This document shows, piece after piece, positions 27,235-36,554 of a DNA stretch of 64,000 nt. The notes below the pieces were generated by a model. The model made no database searches. It saw only the letters and a program-made list of their open reading frames with translations, and was not told the origin of the DNA. The stretch's first letter is position 1, and each line of letters opens with the position of its first letter. The DNA is taken from positions 186,001 through 250,000 of the forward strand of contig NZ_LMRG01000029.1 in NCBI RefSeq assembly GCF_001425605.1, given 5' to 3'. This DNA is from Rhizobium sp. Leaf453. Its GTDB lineage: Bacteria; Pseudomonadota; Alphaproteobacteria; Rhizobiales; Rhizobiaceae. Both the position numbers and the translations under genes were made by a program.

Positions 27235-27873
27235 ATGCGTACTCTCACCACCACTCTCATGGCATCGGCCGTATCCCTCATCGCCTTCTCCGCAGTTCAT
27301 GCTGCTGACGCGATCGACGAGGTTCCGGCTGCTCCGGCTGCCGAATATACCGAGCCGGTCGCCAAGAACTGGTCGGGCGCCTATGTCGGTGGTACCGCAA
27401 ACTGGGCCCACGGCAATTTCGACGCCAATGGCGATCGTTCCGCTGCCGGTTTCGGCGGTGGTCTCTATGGCGGCTACAACATGCAGAGCGGCCAGATCGT
27501 TTACGGCGGCGAAGCTGATGTAAACTACGGCGACAACGACAGCAGCAACGGCAATGTCGGCCTGCGCCAGCGCGCCAACGGCTCCGTCCGTGGTCGCGTC
27601 GGTGTCGATCTGAACCCGGTCCTCGTCTACGGTACGGCTGGTGTTGCCGCATCGAACGTCAAGGCAGCGCAGGGCGGCAGCTCGGACTCCAAGACGCTGC
27701 TCGGCTGGACAGCCGGTGCTGGTGCGGAAGCCTTCGTGACCGACAATGTCACGGCGCGTGTCGAATACCGCTACTCGGACTACGGTTCGAAGGACTTCAG
27801 CCTGAACGGCGGCAAGGTTTCGTCGGGCTACGACGAACACAGCGTTCGCGTTGGTATGGGCGTGAAGTTCTGA
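27235..27873 (+). CDS. Outer membrane beta-barrel protein (RopB/Omp25-like)
   Basis: This 212-residue outer membrane protein has a signal peptide (MRTLTTTLMASAVSLIAFSAVHAA), a short Pro/Ala-rich linker and an eight-stranded barrel (NWSGAYVGGTANWAHGNF, GLYGGYNMQSGQIVYGGEAD, ARVEYRYSDYGSKDF) ending in Phe (GMGVKF), as needed for BAM insertion. This is the small OmpA-like barrel type common in rhizobia and Brucella. A strong AAAGGAG precedes the ATG. A terminator follows 20 bp after the stop. Confidence 0.9.
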   Translation: MRTLTTTLMASAVSLIAFSAVHAADAIDEVPAAPAAEYTEPVAKNWSGAYVGGTANWAHGNFDANGDRSAAGFGGGLYGGYNMQSGQIVYGGEADVNYGDNDSSNGNVGLRQRANGSVRGRVGVDLNPVLVYGTAGVAASNVKAAQGGSSDSKTLLGWTAGAGAEAFVTDNVTARVEYRYSDYGSKDFSLNGGKVSSGYDEHSVRVGMGVKF

Positions 27874-27893
27874 TCCTTCAGATCTCGAATGAC

Positions 27894-27921
27894 AAAAAGG
27901 CCGGAGCGATCCGGCCTTTTT
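27894..27921. terminator. Bidirectional intrinsic terminator
   Basis: AAAAAGGCCGG (27894-27904) and CCGGCCTTTTT (27911-27921) form an 11 bp perfect stem with a 6-nt loop. A-run and T-run flank both sides, so it can end both the omp transcript and the convergent GST transcript. Confidence 0.93.
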
Positions 27922-27948
27922 GCTATCTGGCGTTTGGCAGGTGCCGGG

Positions 27949-28539
27949 TCAGAGCTTGAACTGGGCGTGATCGGGGAAGAACTTCTCAAATTTCTGCATC
28001 CAGTTCTTCAGTTTCGGCCGGCCCCTTTGCCATTCGCCGGTAAACCGCAATTCGATATAGCGCAGCATCGCGGCCATCGCGAAATGCCCGGCATGCAGTT
28101 TGGCTGCGGTTTTCGGCATATTGGCATTGAGGTGGTCGAGTGCGCGGGTCACCTTTTCCCACTGCCGGTCGATCCAGGGCTGATGAATCTTTTCCGGCGG
28201 ATGGAAGCGCTTTTCGTAGACGATCGCGAGCAGGCAGTCGCAGATACCGTCGCAGAGCGCTTCCAGCATCTCCACCTCGGTACGCTTCTGCGCGTTGCGC
28301 GGATAAAGCTTGCCCTTCGTTTCGCGGTCGATGAACTGCATGATCACCCGGCTGTCGAAAATGGCCTTTTCGTCCGTCGTGATCAGTGTCGGGATCTTGC
28401 CGAGCGGGTTGTTGTCGATCAGATGCGGCGGATTGGCGTTGGTGTCGGTCAGAACGCTCTCGAACGTGAAACCGGCGTGATGAGCGGCCATGCGCACCTT
28501 GCTGGAATAGGGGGAGGCGGGGGAATAGAGGATTTTCAT
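27949..28539 (-). CDS. Glutathione S-transferase family protein
   Basis: This 196-residue GST begins MKILYSPASPYSSKVRMAAHHAG, placing Ser12/Ser13 where the catalytic residue sits. The cis-Pro (NPLGKIPTLI) and E/D-S-R-V-I-M-Q-F-I-D glutathione contacts are present, as is the helical C-terminal domain. The substrate is unknown. It starts 21 bp downstream of the RNase T2 gene on the same strand and could be its last operon member. Confidence 0.87.
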   Translation of the reverse strand: MKILYSPASPYSSKVRMAAHHAGFTFESVLTDTNANPPHLIDNNPLGKIPTLITTDEKAIFDSRVIMQFIDRETKGKLYPRNAQKRTEVEMLEALCDGICDCLLAIVYEKRFHPPEKIHQPWIDRQWEKVTRALDHLNANMPKTAAKLHAGHFAMAAMLRYIELRFTGEWQRGRPKLKNWMQKFEKFFPDHAQFKL

Positions 28540-28560
28540 GGCGGTTCTTTCTCTGGATGA

Positions 28561-29313
28561 TCAGGGTGTCGCCGGCAGGCTGAGGTTTTTCACCTTGCAG
28601 CCACCCCGGTCGATCTCGCCGCAGGCGCGGAAGGTCAGGTCCTTGTTGAAGCAGATCCGGACTTCCTCGACCCGCCCGGCCGTGCATCCTACGGCGATGG
28701 CGTTTGCTTGAAGGCCGGGGTTGGCCCCGGTCAGCCGGGTTTCGATGTCCGTGGGACTGGTCCGTTCTTGCTGCTGAACGGTTTGCAGCGATGCCGGGAT
28801 GGTGACCCGCTCGCGCGCCGCCCTGAGAACGGTGAAATAATCCTTCTGGCTCAGGCCCGAGCATGAGCCATGCTTGCGCCATTCGTGGCCGATCAGCCCC
28901 ATCGACGGCATGATGTCGAACAGGCCGCGCCCTAAGGTTTCAGGCACGCGGTCCGGTTCGCGGGTGCGGCAGAATTCCGGATAGCCGCGCTCGTTCTGCG
29001 GCCAGAGCCCGTGGACGATGAAGCCGTGGCTGTTTTCGGCGGCACATTGTTGCGAGCGCCCCTTGGGATCGTTCTCCAGACACCAGGTCGGCGACCAGGA
29101 GAGCGACAGTACATAGAAATCGAACCCGCTGCCTATTGGCATCCGTTTGGCCTTGGATGGCCTCTTCGCCGCAGGGTTTCCTGCGATCGGCGTCGTGGTG
29201 ACGGGTGTATTGCCATTATTCTGCGCCGGCTTCTGTTCGGCCTGTTCGCCGTTACAGGCCGCAAGCGCGAGCAGGGCGAACGGAAGCGCAATGGAACGAC
29301 GCATGAACGACAT
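28561..29313 (-). CDS. Ribonuclease T2 family lipoprotein
   Basis: This 250-residue RNase T2-type endoribonuclease has both catalytic segments intact: FIVHGLWPQ (first active-site His) and GHEWRKHGSC (Glu, Lys, second His). It would cleave RNA through 2',3'-cyclic phosphate in the periplasm. The leader ends in a lipobox (ALLALAACNGE), so the enzyme is probably membrane-anchored, unlike the soluble E. coli RNase I; Asn at position +2 does not clearly retain it in the inner membrane. An Asn/Thr/Pro-rich linker separates the anchor from the fold. It follows a small secreted protein gene by 8 bp. A second ATG three codons in is possible. Confidence 0.87.
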   Translation of the reverse strand: MSFMRRSIALPFALLALAACNGEQAEQKPAQNNGNTPVTTTPIAGNPAAKRPSKAKRMPIGSGFDFYVLSLSWSPTWCLENDPKGRSQQCAAENSHGFIVHGLWPQNERGYPEFCRTREPDRVPETLGRGLFDIMPSMGLIGHEWRKHGSCSGLSQKDYFTVLRAARERVTIPASLQTVQQQERTSPTDIETRLTGANPGLQANAIAVGCTAGRVEEVRICFNKDLTFRACGEIDRGGCKVKNLSLPATP

Positions 29314-29321
29314 CAAGCGGA

Positions 29322-29756
29322 TCACCGAACCGAGGCGCAGTCGGCGCCGTGGACATACCACGGGTCAAGGCCGCTGAGGCAATATTCGATATTGGAGCCG
29401 AAGCCCGCAAAGCCCCAGCCACGCTCGATCAAGTACCACATCGGCCGCTTTCTGCCATCGGTGGTCATGGCCGTGGCCCGACAATATTCGCGCTCGACCT
29501 GCCTCGTTTCGTCACGCAATTCTAGTCGCCTCTGCCGGATGTCGTAGACATCGGCGATGAGAATGTTCGCGTTCAGGTAATTTTCGGCTCTGTAATGGAA
29601 ATTCGAGCGGATGAAACCGAGGACGTCCGCATTGCCGCATGCGGAGCCGCGGTAGGCTCCGTTATAGCTGGCCTGATCGACAGCCATGGCCGGCATCGCG
29701 GCGGATGCGAGGATGGCGAGGGAAAGAAGCGCCGATCGTGCAAGCATTCCGGTCAT
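29322..29756 (-). CDS. Small secreted Cys-rich protein
   Basis: This 144-residue exported protein has a signal peptide (MTGMLARSALLSLAILASAAMPAMA-VD). The mature region has Cys in GSACGNADV, REYCRAT, EYCLSG and GADCASVR, enough for two disulphides. No family recognised. It is the first gene of an apparent two- or three-gene operon with the RNase T2 lipoprotein, so it may act in the same compartment. GGGGGG upstream fits a ribosome site. Confidence 0.7.
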   Translation of the reverse strand: MTGMLARSALLSLAILASAAMPAMAVDQASYNGAYRGSACGNADVLGFIRSNFHYRAENYLNANILIADVYDIRQRRLELRDETRQVEREYCRATAMTTDGRKRPMWYLIERGWGFAGFGSNIEYCLSGLDPWYVHGADCASVR

Positions 29757-29827
29757 GACCGCCCCCCGATTTCCCTTTGCCAACTGTCCGCAGATTGCGT
29801 CTGCCTAAGGCGGACCGTCAAGCCCCG

Positions 29828-30694
29828 TCAGTCGCGTTCGATCGCTTCTTCGCCACGAAGCCAGAAGGCACGGGCCGATGCGTGGCGGTCCTGCTTCAGC
29901 TTGTCCTTCAGCAATGGCAGGATGACGTCGAGTTCTTCCTTCAACGTGAAGGGCGGGTTGACAATGATCAGGCCGGAGCCGGAAAGCCCGGTCGTGTCGC
30001 GATCGCTGCGCACAGACAGTTCAGCGCAAAGCATTTTTGGGATTTCCAGCGCCTTCAACGCCTCATGGAACTCCCGGATCGGCGCGCCTTGCTTCAGCGG
30101 ATACCAGAGGCAGAAAGTGCCGCCGGAAAAGCGGCGATAGGCTTTTGCGAGCCCGTCTGCCAAGCGCTCGTATTCGCCTGATATTTCGAAGGGCGGATCG
30201 ACCAGGACGATGCCACGCTTCTCCTTCGGGGGCAGGTGCGCGCCGAGCGCCAGCCAACCATCGAGCTCGGTGATCCGGCTCTGGAAATCGCCATCGAACA
30301 GGCGGTGCAGCGTCTCGTAGTCGTCCGGATGCAGTTCCATCGCCGAGAGGCGGTCCTGCGGCCGCATCAGCATGCGGGTCAGCTTCGGCGATCCCGGGTA
30401 CAAGGTCAGCCCGCCATCCGGATTGAGATCGCGCACCGCGGTCAGATAGGGCTCCAGAACCGTCTTGGCTCTTGCTGGAATGTCCGCGTCGAGAATGCGG
30501 CCTATGCCATCGCGCCATTCGCCCGTCTTCTGGGCTTCTTCGCTCGACAGATCGTAGAGACCGATACCAGCATGGGTGTCGAGCACGCGGAAGGCCTTGT
30601 CCTTCTGGCCCATATAGACGACCAGGCGGGCGAGCACGGCATGCTTGAGGACGTCGGCGAAATTACCGGCGTGGTAGATGTGACGGTAATTCAT
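29828..30694 (-). CDS. rlmJ: 23S rRNA (adenine2030-N6)-methyltransferase
   Basis: This 288-residue RlmJ methylates A2030 of 23S rRNA using SAM. The N-terminus MNYRHIYHAGNFADVLKHAVL is the family signature, the SAM-binding loop is LDTHAGIGLYDL, and the catalytic DPPF motif (VLVDPPFEISGEY) is near residue 164. AAGGGA precedes the ATG. It diverges from the bis-MGD oxidoreductase gene. Confidence 0.93.
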   Translation of the reverse strand: MNYRHIYHAGNFADVLKHAVLARLVVYMGQKDKAFRVLDTHAGIGLYDLSSEEAQKTGEWRDGIGRILDADIPARAKTVLEPYLTAVRDLNPDGGLTLYPGSPKLTRMLMRPQDRLSAMELHPDDYETLHRLFDGDFQSRITELDGWLALGAHLPPKEKRGIVLVDPPFEISGEYERLADGLAKAYRRFSGGTFCLWYPLKQGAPIREFHEALKALEIPKMLCAELSVRSDRDTTGLSGSGLIIVNPPFTLKEELDVILPLLKDKLKQDRHASARAFWLRGEEAIERD

Positions 30695-30780
30695 TTGCGT
30701 CCCTTATCGGCCCGATGAAAGTTTGAAATGCGTTGGCGAGAGGACTTTGAGACCCTGCCGCGATGCAATATAGAAAAGCC

Positions 30781-32895
30781 ATGAACGTTGCGACCCCCAT
30801 CAAGCTAGAAAAGTCCGTCGGCCATTCGGTCTGTCCGCACGACTGTCCCTCCGCCTGCGCGCTCGAGATCGATCTGACGCAGGAGGGCCGGATCGGCCGG
30901 GTGCGCGGGGCAAGCGCCAATACCTACACATCCGGCGTCATCTGCGCCAAGGTGGCGCGCTATTCCGAGCGCATCTATCATCCCGGCCGGCTGATGGTGC
31001 CACAACGCCGAAAGGGCGCCAAGGGCGAGGGCGGCTGGCAGGATGTGACCTGGGAAGACGCGCTCGACGAGATCGCAAATGCCTTTGTCAGGGCAGAGCA
31101 GCAGTACGGTTCCGAGGCCGTCTGGCCCTATTTCTACGCCGGCACGATGGGGCAGGTGCAGCGCGATTCCATCGAGCGGTTGCGGCACGCCAAGCGCTAT
31201 TCCGGCTTCCTCGGCTCGATCTGCACCAGCCTTGCCTGGACGGGCATGTCGATGGGCGCCGGCGGCCTGCGCGGGCCGGATCCGCGCGAAATGGCAAAGT
31301 CCGATTGCGTCGTCATCTGGGGCACCAACGCGGTCGCAACCCAGGTCAATGTGATGACGCATGCGATCAAGGCGCGCAAGGATCGCGGCGCGAAGATCGT
31401 CGTCATCGACATCTACGACAATCCGACGGTCAAGCAGGCCGATATGGGGCTGGTGCTGAAGCCCGGCACCGATGCAGCACTCGCCTGCGCGGCCATGCAT
31501 ATCGCTTTCCGCGACGGCTATGCCGACCGCGCCTACCTGGCTGAATATGCCGACGATCCCGAGGGGCTTGAAAACCATCTGAAGACACGGACGCCGGAAT
31601 GGGCCTCCGCGATAACCGGCCTACCGGTCGAGGAGATCGAGGCCTTCGGCAAGCTGATCGGCACGACGCCGAAAACCTATTTCCGCCTCGGCTACGGCTT
31701 CACCCGCCAGCGCAACGGCGCCGTCGCCATCCACGCGGCAGCCTCTGTCCCGACCGTGCTCGGCTCGTGGAAGCATGAAGGGGGCGGGGCATTTCACTCC
31801 AACAACGATATTTTCAAGTTCGACAAGCGTGACCTGATGGGCACGGCCATGCTCGATCCGGACATCCGCATGCTTGATCAGTCACAGATCGGCCGCGTGC
31901 TGACCGGCGATGCCGAAGCGCTGCGCCATCGCGGACCGGTGACGGCGATGCTCATCCAGAACACCAACCCGGTCAATGTCGCGCCGGAACAGCGGCTGGT
32001 GACGCGCGGTTTCCTGCGCGACGATCTCTTTGTCGCCGTGCACGAGCAGTTCATGACCGACACGGCCAAGGTCGCCGATATCGTCCTGCCGGCCACCATG
32101 TTCCTCGAACATGACGATCTCTATCGCGGCGGCGGTCACCAGCACATCCTGCTCGGCCCGAAGGTGGTCGAGCCGCCGTCGACGGTGCGCACCAATCTCT
32201 TCGTCATCGAGGAATTGGCCACGCGCCTCGGCGTGGCCGACAGGCCGGGTTTCGGCCGCAGCGAGCGCGAGCATATTGACCGCATCCTCGTCAATCACGG
32301 CACGAATTTCGAAGGCCTGAAGCGCGACAAGTGGATGGACATCCAGCCGGATTTCGAAACCGCGCATTTCATCAAGGGCTTTGCCCATCCGGATGGCAAG
32401 TTTCATTTCAAGGCCGACTGGACGGGGCAGGCGGCACCGAACAAGCCGCCGAAATCACTCGGCGTCTTCGGCCCGCACGAACAATTGCCCGAGTTCCCCG
32501 ATCATGTCGATCTGATCGAACTTGCCGACGAACAGCACCCGTTCCGGCTGGCGACATCGCCGGCGCGTTCGTTCCTCAATTCGACCTTCGCCGAGACGCC
32601 ATCCTCCATCCAAAAGGAGGTTCGTCCCGAAGCGATGATCCACGCCGATGATGCCGCGGCTGCCGGCGTCATCGATGGCGATATTGTTCGGATCGGCAAC
32701 GAGCGTGGCGAGATCCGCCTGCACGCCAAGATCGGCGGCGGTGCACGGCGCGGCGTGGTCATCTGCGAAGGTCTCTGGCCGAACGACGCGCATCTGGACG
32801 GCGAGGGTATCAACGTGCTCACCGGCGCCGATGCCGCCGCGCCTTATGGTGGCGCGGCCTTCCACGACAATCACGTATGGATGCGCAAGGATTGA
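30781..32895 (+). CDS. Molybdopterin (bis-MGD) oxidoreductase
   Basis: This 704-residue catalytic subunit of the DMSO reductase/formate dehydrogenase superfamily has an N-terminal [4Fe-4S] site C18-x3-C22-x3-C26-x28-C55. Molybdopterin-binding domains follow (VIWGTNAVATQVNVM, GVLT... then NTNPVNVAPEQ) and a C-terminal MGD-binding beta-barrel domain (RLATSPARSFLNSTFAETPS). There is no Tat signal, so it is cytoplasmic. No partner subunit is adjacent and the substrate is unknown; it may use a soluble electron donor. A second ATG 6 codons upstream (30763) is an alternative start. A NUDIX gene follows after 7 bp. Confidence 0.9.
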   Translation: MNVATPIKLEKSVGHSVCPHDCPSACALEIDLTQEGRIGRVRGASANTYTSGVICAKVARYSERIYHPGRLMVPQRRKGAKGEGGWQDVTWEDALDEIANAFVRAEQQYGSEAVWPYFYAGTMGQVQRDSIERLRHAKRYSGFLGSICTSLAWTGMSMGAGGLRGPDPREMAKSDCVVIWGTNAVATQVNVMTHAIKARKDRGAKIVVIDIYDNPTVKQADMGLVLKPGTDAALACAAMHIAFRDGYADRAYLAEYADDPEGLENHLKTRTPEWASAITGLPVEEIEAFGKLIGTTPKTYFRLGYGFTRQRNGAVAIHAAASVPTVLGSWKHEGGGAFHSNNDIFKFDKRDLMGTAMLDPDIRMLDQSQIGRVLTGDAEALRHRGPVTAMLIQNTNPVNVAPEQRLVTRGFLRDDLFVAVHEQFMTDTAKVADIVLPATMFLEHDDLYRGGGHQHILLGPKVVEPPSTVRTNLFVIEELATRLGVADRPGFGRSEREHIDRILVNHGTNFEGLKRDKWMDIQPDFETAHFIKGFAHPDGKFHFKADWTGQAAPNKPPKSLGVFGPHEQLPEFPDHVDLIELADEQHPFRLATSPARSFLNSTFAETPSSIQKEVRPEAMIHADDAAAAGVIDGDIVRIGNERGEIRLHAKIGGGARRGVVICEGLWPNDAHLDGEGINVLTGADAAAPYGGAAFHDNHVWMRKD

Positions 32896-32902
32896 AGACC
32901 GC

Positions 32903-33502
32903 ATGACGAAGTTCGACAATGCAAAAATCGAAGTCCTGAAGGACGAGACGCTTTCGAAAAACTGGTACCATCTGCGCAACGTCACCTTCAATTACACCGG
33001 CTCGAACGGGGTGACGAAGAAGCTGAAGCGCGAGGTCTATGATCGCGGCAATGGCGCAACGATCCTGCTTTACGATCCCAGGCGCGACAGCGTCATTCTC
33101 GTGCGGCAGTTCCGCATGCCGGCGCATGCCAACGGCCATTCCGGATGGCTCCTGGAAACGCCGGCGGGTCTCTTGGATGGCGATCATCCGGCGGAAGCGA
33201 TCCGTCGCGAGGTGATGGAAGAGACCGGTTATCTGGTGACGGATGTGCAGCCGGTGTTCCAGGCGTTCATGTCGCCGGGCGCGGTCACCGAGACCATTCA
33301 CTTCTTCGCTGCCGTCATCGATGTCACTGTTCGTGCCGAGGATGGCGGTGGCGCGGCGCACGAGGACGAGGATATCGAGGTGCTGGAAGTACCGCTCACC
33401 GACGCCATGGCGATGATCGGCAGTGGTGAGATCTGCGACGGCAAGACGATCATGCTGCTGCAGTGGGCGATGCTGAACAAGAAGACACTGGCGGGCGCAT
33501 AA
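32903..33502 (+). CDS. NUDIX hydrolase, NudK-like
   Basis: This 199-residue NUDIX protein closely follows the E. coli NudK GDP-mannose hydrolase pattern: LLETPAGLLDGDHP, then EAIRREVMEETGYL (Nudix helix with metal-binding Glu residues), then AFMSPGAVTETIHFFAA. It hydrolyses a nucleotide sugar or related pyrophosphate. It lies 7 bp downstream of the molybdopterin oxidoreductase, so it is probably co-transcribed, but no functional link is evident. Confidence 0.85.
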   Translation: MTKFDNAKIEVLKDETLSKNWYHLRNVTFNYTGSNGVTKKLKREVYDRGNGATILLYDPRRDSVILVRQFRMPAHANGHSGWLLETPAGLLDGDHPAEAIRREVMEETGYLVTDVQPVFQAFMSPGAVTETIHFFAAVIDVTVRAEDGGGAAHEDEDIEVLEVPLTDAMAMIGSGEICDGKTIMLLQWAMLNKKTLAGA

Positions 33503-33506
33503 GGCG

Positions 33507-33538
33507 GGCGGCTAACTCAGACATTTGAGCGAGCCGCC
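33507..33538. terminator. Hairpin between convergent genes
   Basis: GGCGGCT (33507-33513) and AGCCGCC (33532-33538) pair, with an inner CTCA/TGAG stem. It lies between the NUDIX and omptin gene ends. A U-tract is missing, so its strength is uncertain. Confidence 0.45.
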
Positions 33539-33549
33539 GCTCTGGTAGC

Positions 33550-34494
33550 TCAGAACGTTCCCTTCAAGCCGAACTTGACGGACATTGTCTGGAACGACGC
33601 TCCGGCGCCGTTCTTGCTGCTGTCGGTTTCGCCGGTCACCGTGTTTCTGGACCGCATGTCGCCACGCCGGTTGAAGACGTTTTCGTAAGTGCCGCCAACG
33701 AACAGCGATGCCGTCTCGGTCATGTGATAGGCGGCTTCGACGTTGAACATCAGCACCGGCGCCGGCTTCATGTCGTCATGGAAGCGGGTATCGGTGCCCC
33801 AGTGATCGTCGATATCCCGGATGCCGGTCGTGAAGCCGCCCTTGGCGCCACCGGAAATGGTCAGGCGGTCGATATCCACCGAGCCATCGGCGCCGAGGAA
33901 CAGGACCGGGATTTTCTGCTGATAGCTGATGACGCGCATGCCGTCGGGAAAGTCGCCGATATCGTCGCGTGTCGTGGTGTCGCTGTAGATGTAAGAGCCA
34001 CCGAAGGACTCCCACTTCACGTCGGAATATTTGAAGCCGGCATTGACGCCGAAGCGCTTGCCGTCTTCATCGAGAAGCTGGCGGGCAATTTCGATGGAGC
34101 CGGCGAAACAGTGGGAAAGGCGCGTGTCCGGGCTGATCGACCGATCGCTCCAACCATCCATGCTGGTATCGACGTAGAGGCCGGGAACCCAGTCGTAATC
34201 GACCATGTGACCGTCACCATTGGCGCCGATGTCGAAGGTTGCCTTGACCGACCATTCGGATGTCAATTCTGCTGCTGCGGTGCCGCTATAGAGCGTGACG
34301 CCCTTGCTGTCCCAATCCAGCTGGCTCGCCTTGTGCGAGCCCATATAGACATATTCCTTAGCCTGAATGTTCATCAGCCCGACAGCGCCGGTGAAGGTGA
34401 AGGCATCATTGCCGAACGTGGCCGTGGCATCGTCGGCAAGGCAAGCGCCGGTCGAGGCCAGCAGGAACGCAATCGAGGAAAGGGGAAACCGCAT
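33550..34494 (-). CDS. Omptin-family outer membrane protease
   Basis: This 314-residue precursor of an omptin aspartic-type outer membrane protease has a signal peptide (MRFPLSSIAFLLASTGACLA) before a 10-stranded barrel. Catalytic residues are in place: D99-Y-D101 (HMVDYDWVPG), and D229-D-H231 (RDIDDHWGTD), matching the Asp/Asp and Asp/His dyads of OmpT. SSKNGAGASFQTMSVKFGLKGTF ends in Phe. Omptins cleave between basic residues and need LPS. They are best known in gammaproteobacteria. ATG at 34512 is an alternative start. Confidence 0.88.
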   Translation of the reverse strand: MRFPLSSIAFLLASTGACLADDATATFGNDAFTFTGAVGLMNIQAKEYVYMGSHKASQLDWDSKGVTLYSGTAAAELTSEWSVKATFDIGANGDGHMVDYDWVPGLYVDTSMDGWSDRSISPDTRLSHCFAGSIEIARQLLDEDGKRFGVNAGFKYSDVKWESFGGSYIYSDTTTRDDIGDFPDGMRVISYQQKIPVLFLGADGSVDIDRLTISGGAKGGFTTGIRDIDDHWGTDTRFHDDMKPAPVLMFNVEAAYHMTETASLFVGGTYENVFNRRGDMRSRNTVTGETDSSKNGAGASFQTMSVKFGLKGTF

Positions 34495-34669
34495 AAAGAA
34501 AATCCGCCGCATGAATTGGAATTGCGGCGCACTGGTAGGCATTCGTTGATTCTTCACAAGGGGCTCAGGCGGATGCACCCAAATTTGAGTCAAAATGACC
34601 CATGGGATTCATCTGTCGTGCCGGACGTGGTGTTAATTGGTCACAAGAGGAGGGTTGCTTCGACGGGGC

Positions 34670-35302
34670 TTAACCCGCGACGTTGACCGTCCTGCCACCA
34701 TCCATCCGGACCTTGCCGTCGGCAATCAGGCGCAGGGCTGCCGGATAAGACTTGTGTTCCTCGACAAGAACGCGCGCAGCCAGCGTGTCGGCGGTATCGC
34801 CCTCCAGCACCGGCACTTGCGCCTGCAGGATGACCGGGCCTTCGTCCATGCCTTCTGTGACGAAATGGATGGTGCAGCCGGCGGTCGTCATGCCGGCGTC
34901 GATGGCGCGCTGGTGGGTATGCAGGCCCGGAAATAGCGGTAGCAGGGACGGGTGGATGTTGATGATGCGGCCTTCATAGGCATTGATGAAGCTGGCGCTC
35001 AGCAGGCGCATGTAGCCGGCGAGGCAGACGATGTCGGGCGCAAGGCTGGCGAGTTGCGACAGGATCGCGGCCTCGTGGGCCTCCTTGCTGTCATAGTCCT
35101 TGCGGGCAAAGCAGAACGTGTCGATGCCGAGCGCCTGTGCCTTGGCCAGTCCGCCTGCATCCGGCTTGTCAGAAATCACGGCGACGATCTCGGCCGGAAA
35201 ATCCTGTTCCGCCGCAGCCTTTGCCAGCGCCAGCATGTTGGAGCCGCCGCCGGAAATGAACACCACGACCCGCTTGCGGGCCGCTTTCACCGTCGAGGTC
35301 AT
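34670..35302 (-). CDS. purN: Phosphoribosylglycinamide formyltransferase
   Basis: This 210-residue GAR transformylase performs the third step of purine synthesis using 10-formyl-THF. It has the N-terminal fold [15 protein letters not shown], the catalytic N-I-H-P-S-L-L-P ([13 protein letters not shown]) near residue 117 and the downstream [15 protein letters not shown] with catalytic Asp. It overlaps purM by 4 bp and shares its transcript. Confidence 0.96.
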   Translation of the reverse strand: MTSTVKAARKRVVVFISGGGSNMLALAKAAAEQDFPAEIVAVISDKPDAGGLAKAQALGIDTFCFARKDYDSKEAHEAAILSQLASLAPDIVCLAGYMRLLSASFINAYEGRIINIHPSLLPLFPGLHTHQRAIDAGMTTAGCTIHFVTEGMDEGPVILQAQVPVLEGDTADTLAARVLVEEHKSYPAALRLIADGKVRMDGGRTVNVAG

Positions 35303-36369
35303 AGAGCGAGAGCGCCCTTATAGATCGTGCCGGCGGCACCTTCTTCGCGTGCCACCATGCGGCCGAGCGTGAAGACGGTTTCACCTTCCGCGGTCAGGAT
35401 CGAGGCGACCTTCTCGGCATCCTCGGCCTTGACGACGGCGATCATGCCGACGCCGCAGTTGAAGGTGCGCAGCATTTCATTGGCGGCAACGCCGCCGGTC
35501 TTGGCAAGCCAGGAGAAGACGGCCGGGGCCTTGATCGCGTCGAGATCGATTTCGGCCGCCAGATGCTTCGGCAGCACCCGCGGAATGTTTTCCGGGAAGC
35601 CGCCGCCGGTAATGTGGGCCAGCGCCTTGATCTTTCCGGTCTCGCGGATCGCCTTCAGTAGCGGCTTCACGTAGATCTTCGTCGGCGTCATCAGCACATC
35701 GGCCAGCGTACCGTCGCCGAACGGCGCCGGCGCATCCCAAGCGAGGCCGGACAGCGCGACGATCTTGCGGACCAGCGAATAGCCATTGGAATGAACGCCG
35801 GAGGAGGCGAGGCCGAGAATGACGTCGCCTTCGGCAATATCACCCGCCGGCAGCAACTGGCCGCGTTCGGCGGCACCGACCGCGAAGCCTGCGAGGTCGT
35901 AGTCGCCGCCCGCATACATGCCCGGCATTTCGGCGGTCTCGCCGCCGATCAGCGCACAACCCGCATCGCGGCAACCGGCGGCGATGCCGGCAACGATCGA
36001 GGCGCCCTGATCCGGATCGAGCTTGCCGGTGGCGAAATAGTCGAGGAAGAAAAGGGGTTCGGCGCCCTGCACGACAAGATCGTTGACACACATCGCGACG
36101 AGGTCGATGCCGACCGTGTCGTGCTTGCCGGCATCTATGGCGATCTTGAGCTTGGTGCCGACGCCGTCATTGGCGGCGACCAGAACCGGGTCGGTAAAGC
36201 CTGCGGCCTTCAGGTCGAACAGGCCACCGAAGCCGCCGATCTCGCCGTCTGCGCCCGGACGCCGGGTCGAGCGCACATGCGGCTTGATCTTCTCGACCAT
36301 GAGGTTTCCGGCATCGATATCCACACCCGCATCGCTGTAGGTCAGACCATTCTTTCCAGGCTCGCTCAT
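35299..36369 (-). CDS. purM: AIR synthetase
   Basis: This 356-residue phosphoribosylformylglycinamidine cyclo-ligase (fifth step of purine synthesis) begins [25 protein letters not shown]-binding and active-site segments [16 protein letters not shown] and [11 protein letters not shown] are present. An upstream in-frame extension is ignored since GGAGA precedes the chosen ATG. It is first in purM-purN and diverges from the permease gene at 36.6 kb. Confidence 0.96.
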   Translation of the reverse strand: MSEPGKNGLTYSDAGVDIDAGNLMVEKIKPHVRSTRRPGADGEIGGFGGLFDLKAAGFTDPVLVAANDGVGTKLKIAIDAGKHDTVGIDLVAMCVNDLVVQGAEPLFFLDYFATGKLDPDQGASIVAGIAAGCRDAGCALIGGETAEMPGMYAGGDYDLAGFAVGAAERGQLLPAGDIAEGDVILGLASSGVHSNGYSLVRKIVALSGLAWDAPAPFGDGTLADVLMTPTKIYVKPLLKAIRETGKIKALAHITGGGFPENIPRVLPKHLAAEIDLDAIKAPAVFSWLAKTGGVAANEMLRTFNCGVGMIAVVKAEDAEKVASILTAEGETVFTLGRMVAREEGAAGTIYKGALAL

Positions 36370-36554
36370 GGCTCGCTCTCCGCTGCTCGTCATATTGGGA
36401 CTGCGATTGGCATGGGAGTGCCGCGAGTGCAAGACGATTGCCGCCATAAGTCCCGCTTTTTCACCGTTTTGCCCTGTCGCGGGCACCGTTTTCGGTCGCA
36501 GGCTTGACCATGATCGGTGCCACATCCTATCTCCATCGGTAGAGGCTGCGTGGC

